NCBI GenBank assembly: GCA_002163975.1
Contig: CP019636.1
Coordinates: 62,001-126,000, forward strand
Source of the DNA: Nostocales cyanobacterium HT-58-2
GTDB taxonomy: Bacteria; Cyanobacteriota; Cyanobacteriia; Cyanobacteriales; Nostocaceae
DNA: 64,000 bases
Reading direction: 5' to 3'
Within the stretch, counting starts at the first letter, position 1, and each line of letters starts with the position of its first letter. Both the position numbers and the translations under genes were made by a program. The notes under the pieces were generated by a model. It was not told the DNA's origin. It searched no databases and saw nothing but the letters and a program-made list of their open reading frames with translations. This document shows positions 63,446 to 64,000 of the stretch, one piece after another.

Positions 63446-64000
63446 ATGATAACCAAGATAACCAAAGCCCTTAATAGACAAACTTATTATCTACCTGAAA
63501 ACCTTGCCCAGAAGGTTCAGGAGTTCCTTGAAGATTGGCAAGCCAATCATAAGGTGCAGCAGTTATGGGCAGAGAATGCTTCGCTCTGGACTGACACAGA
63601 TGAGAATCGTTGGCTTGGCTGGCTCGGTATCACTGAAGACCAACTGGCACACATTGATCGCCTCAAAGAACTAGCACAAGAAGTTAAGAGTGAAGGTTTC
63701 TCACATATATTGTTGCTGGGAATGGGCGGATCAAGTCTGTGCCCTGAAGTGATGAAGTTGACTTTCGGCAAACTGCTGGGCTACCCTGAATTATACGTGC
63801 TAGATTCGACAGACCCAGCTCAAATCAAGGCGATCGAGAGGAAAATAGACCTCACCAAAACTTTGTTTGTCGTGTCTAGTAAATCGGGCGGCACCTTAGA
63901 GCCGAACATCTTCAAGCAATATTTCTGGGAACGTGTACAACAGGTTCTAGGTGCTGAACAAGCAGGCAAACGCTTTATTGCCATCACCGATCCCAAATCG
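63446..64000 (+). CDS. Glucose-6-phosphate isomerase, N-terminal part (cut by window end)
   Basis: The first 185 residues are visible, starting at ATG 63446 with AAGG upstream; the gene continues past the window. LLLGMGGSSLCPEVMKLTFG and VVSSKSGGTLEPN are the sugar-phosphate isomerase (SIS) motifs, with the SKSGGT phosphate loop. The opening NRQTYYLPENLAQKVQEFLE, and WLGWLGITEDQ, resemble the isomerase half of cyanobacterial transaldolase/phosphoglucose-isomerase fusions. No transaldolase precedes it, so this is an isomerase-only form or a split gene. It interconverts glucose-6-P and fructose-6-P, linking to the glycogen enzymes in this window. Confidence 0.85.
   Translation, partial: MITKITKALNRQTYYLPENLAQKVQEFLEDWQANHKVQQLWAENASLWTDTDENRWLGWLGITEDQLAHIDRLKELAQEVKSEGFSHILLLGMGGSSLCPEVMKLTFGKLLGYPELYVLDSTDPAQIKAIERKIDLTKTLFVVSSKSGGTLEPNIFKQYFWERVQQVLGAEQAGKRFIAITDPKS

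Overview
The window looks like accessory chromosome of a filamentous (Nostocales-type) cyanobacterium. The evidence is the HIP1 octamer GCGATCGC in many places, a STAND protein with an N-terminal vMAP-like helix-turn-helix and WD40 repeats, PEP-CTERM exported proteins, a bestrophin, an NDH-2, a GlgX and the dense load of small palindromic repeats usual in these genomes. The species cannot be named from sequence alone. No rRNA, tRNA or CRISPR array was seen.

Layout. 1-5.4 kb: end of a GH63-type glucosidase, a tandem ribbon-helix-helix protein, a group II intron RT remnant, a condensation-fold acyltransferase and a vanadium-type haloperoxidase. 5.6-24.8 kb: an oxidoreductase/hydrolase island rich in paralogues: two NmrA-like reductases, two secreted beta-propellers, several SDRs, two quinone-oxidoreductase-like MDRs, an HSL-type esterase, a GDSL esterase, two SnoaL-fold proteins, HbpS/GlcG, VOC, XapX and DUF4432. 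It is littered with MITEs and gene remnants. 25-30 kb: a 143-aa orphan and a 1184-aa NB-ARC/WD40 STAND protein. 30-35 kb: a compact four-gene operon (ThDP enzyme, KAS III-like, GDSL esterase with PEP-CTERM, SDR) that looks like a small biosynthetic unit. 36.6-41 kb: LtrA-like membrane protein, a tiny zinc-ribbon protein, a GSP17M-like stress protein, a TPR protein and a second esterase. 41.8-51 kb: a SnoaL/SDR deletion chimera, a response-regulator histidine kinase, a lone IS200/IS605 TnpB, a decayed mntH, an SDR and a response regulator fused to a thioredoxin-reductase-like flavoprotein. 51-64 kb: carbohydrate and stress genes (DUF5602-like, an AGE-fold/STAS fusion, GlgX, DJ-1, SnoaL, CMD, EthD), then NDH-2, bestrophin and the start of a glucose-6-phosphate isomerase.

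The most interesting signal is not a gene. At least twelve intergenic sites carry the same ungapped element: three 12-nt blocks, approximately CTTAAGTTCATC, then CTTAAGTTCCGA, then ATCTTCnCTAGn, followed by a weaker A/T-rich block. In every strong copy the CTTAAG end is distal to the nearest downstream start codon, usually 130-480 nt upstream. Where two genes diverge there are two outward-facing copies (15.4-16.7, 19.7-20.6, 41.1-41.8 and 59.9-60.8 kb). Genes behind it include the haloperoxidase, an SDR/propeller operon, an NmrA reductase, SDR, both kinds of SnoaL gene, an esterase, the histidine kinase, the EthD operon and NDH-2. I infer a shared promoter element that ties these scattered accessory genes into one regulon, perhaps under a two-component regulator or an alternative sigma factor. 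Function and inducer are unknown.

Decay is widespread: IS607, IS4/IS1634-like, group II intron and IS605-end remnants, a frameshifted isochorismatase-family gene, a broken mntH with a 284-bp insertion, and a deletion that joined a SnoaL gene to the back half of an SDR. This suggests a region of active gain and loss.
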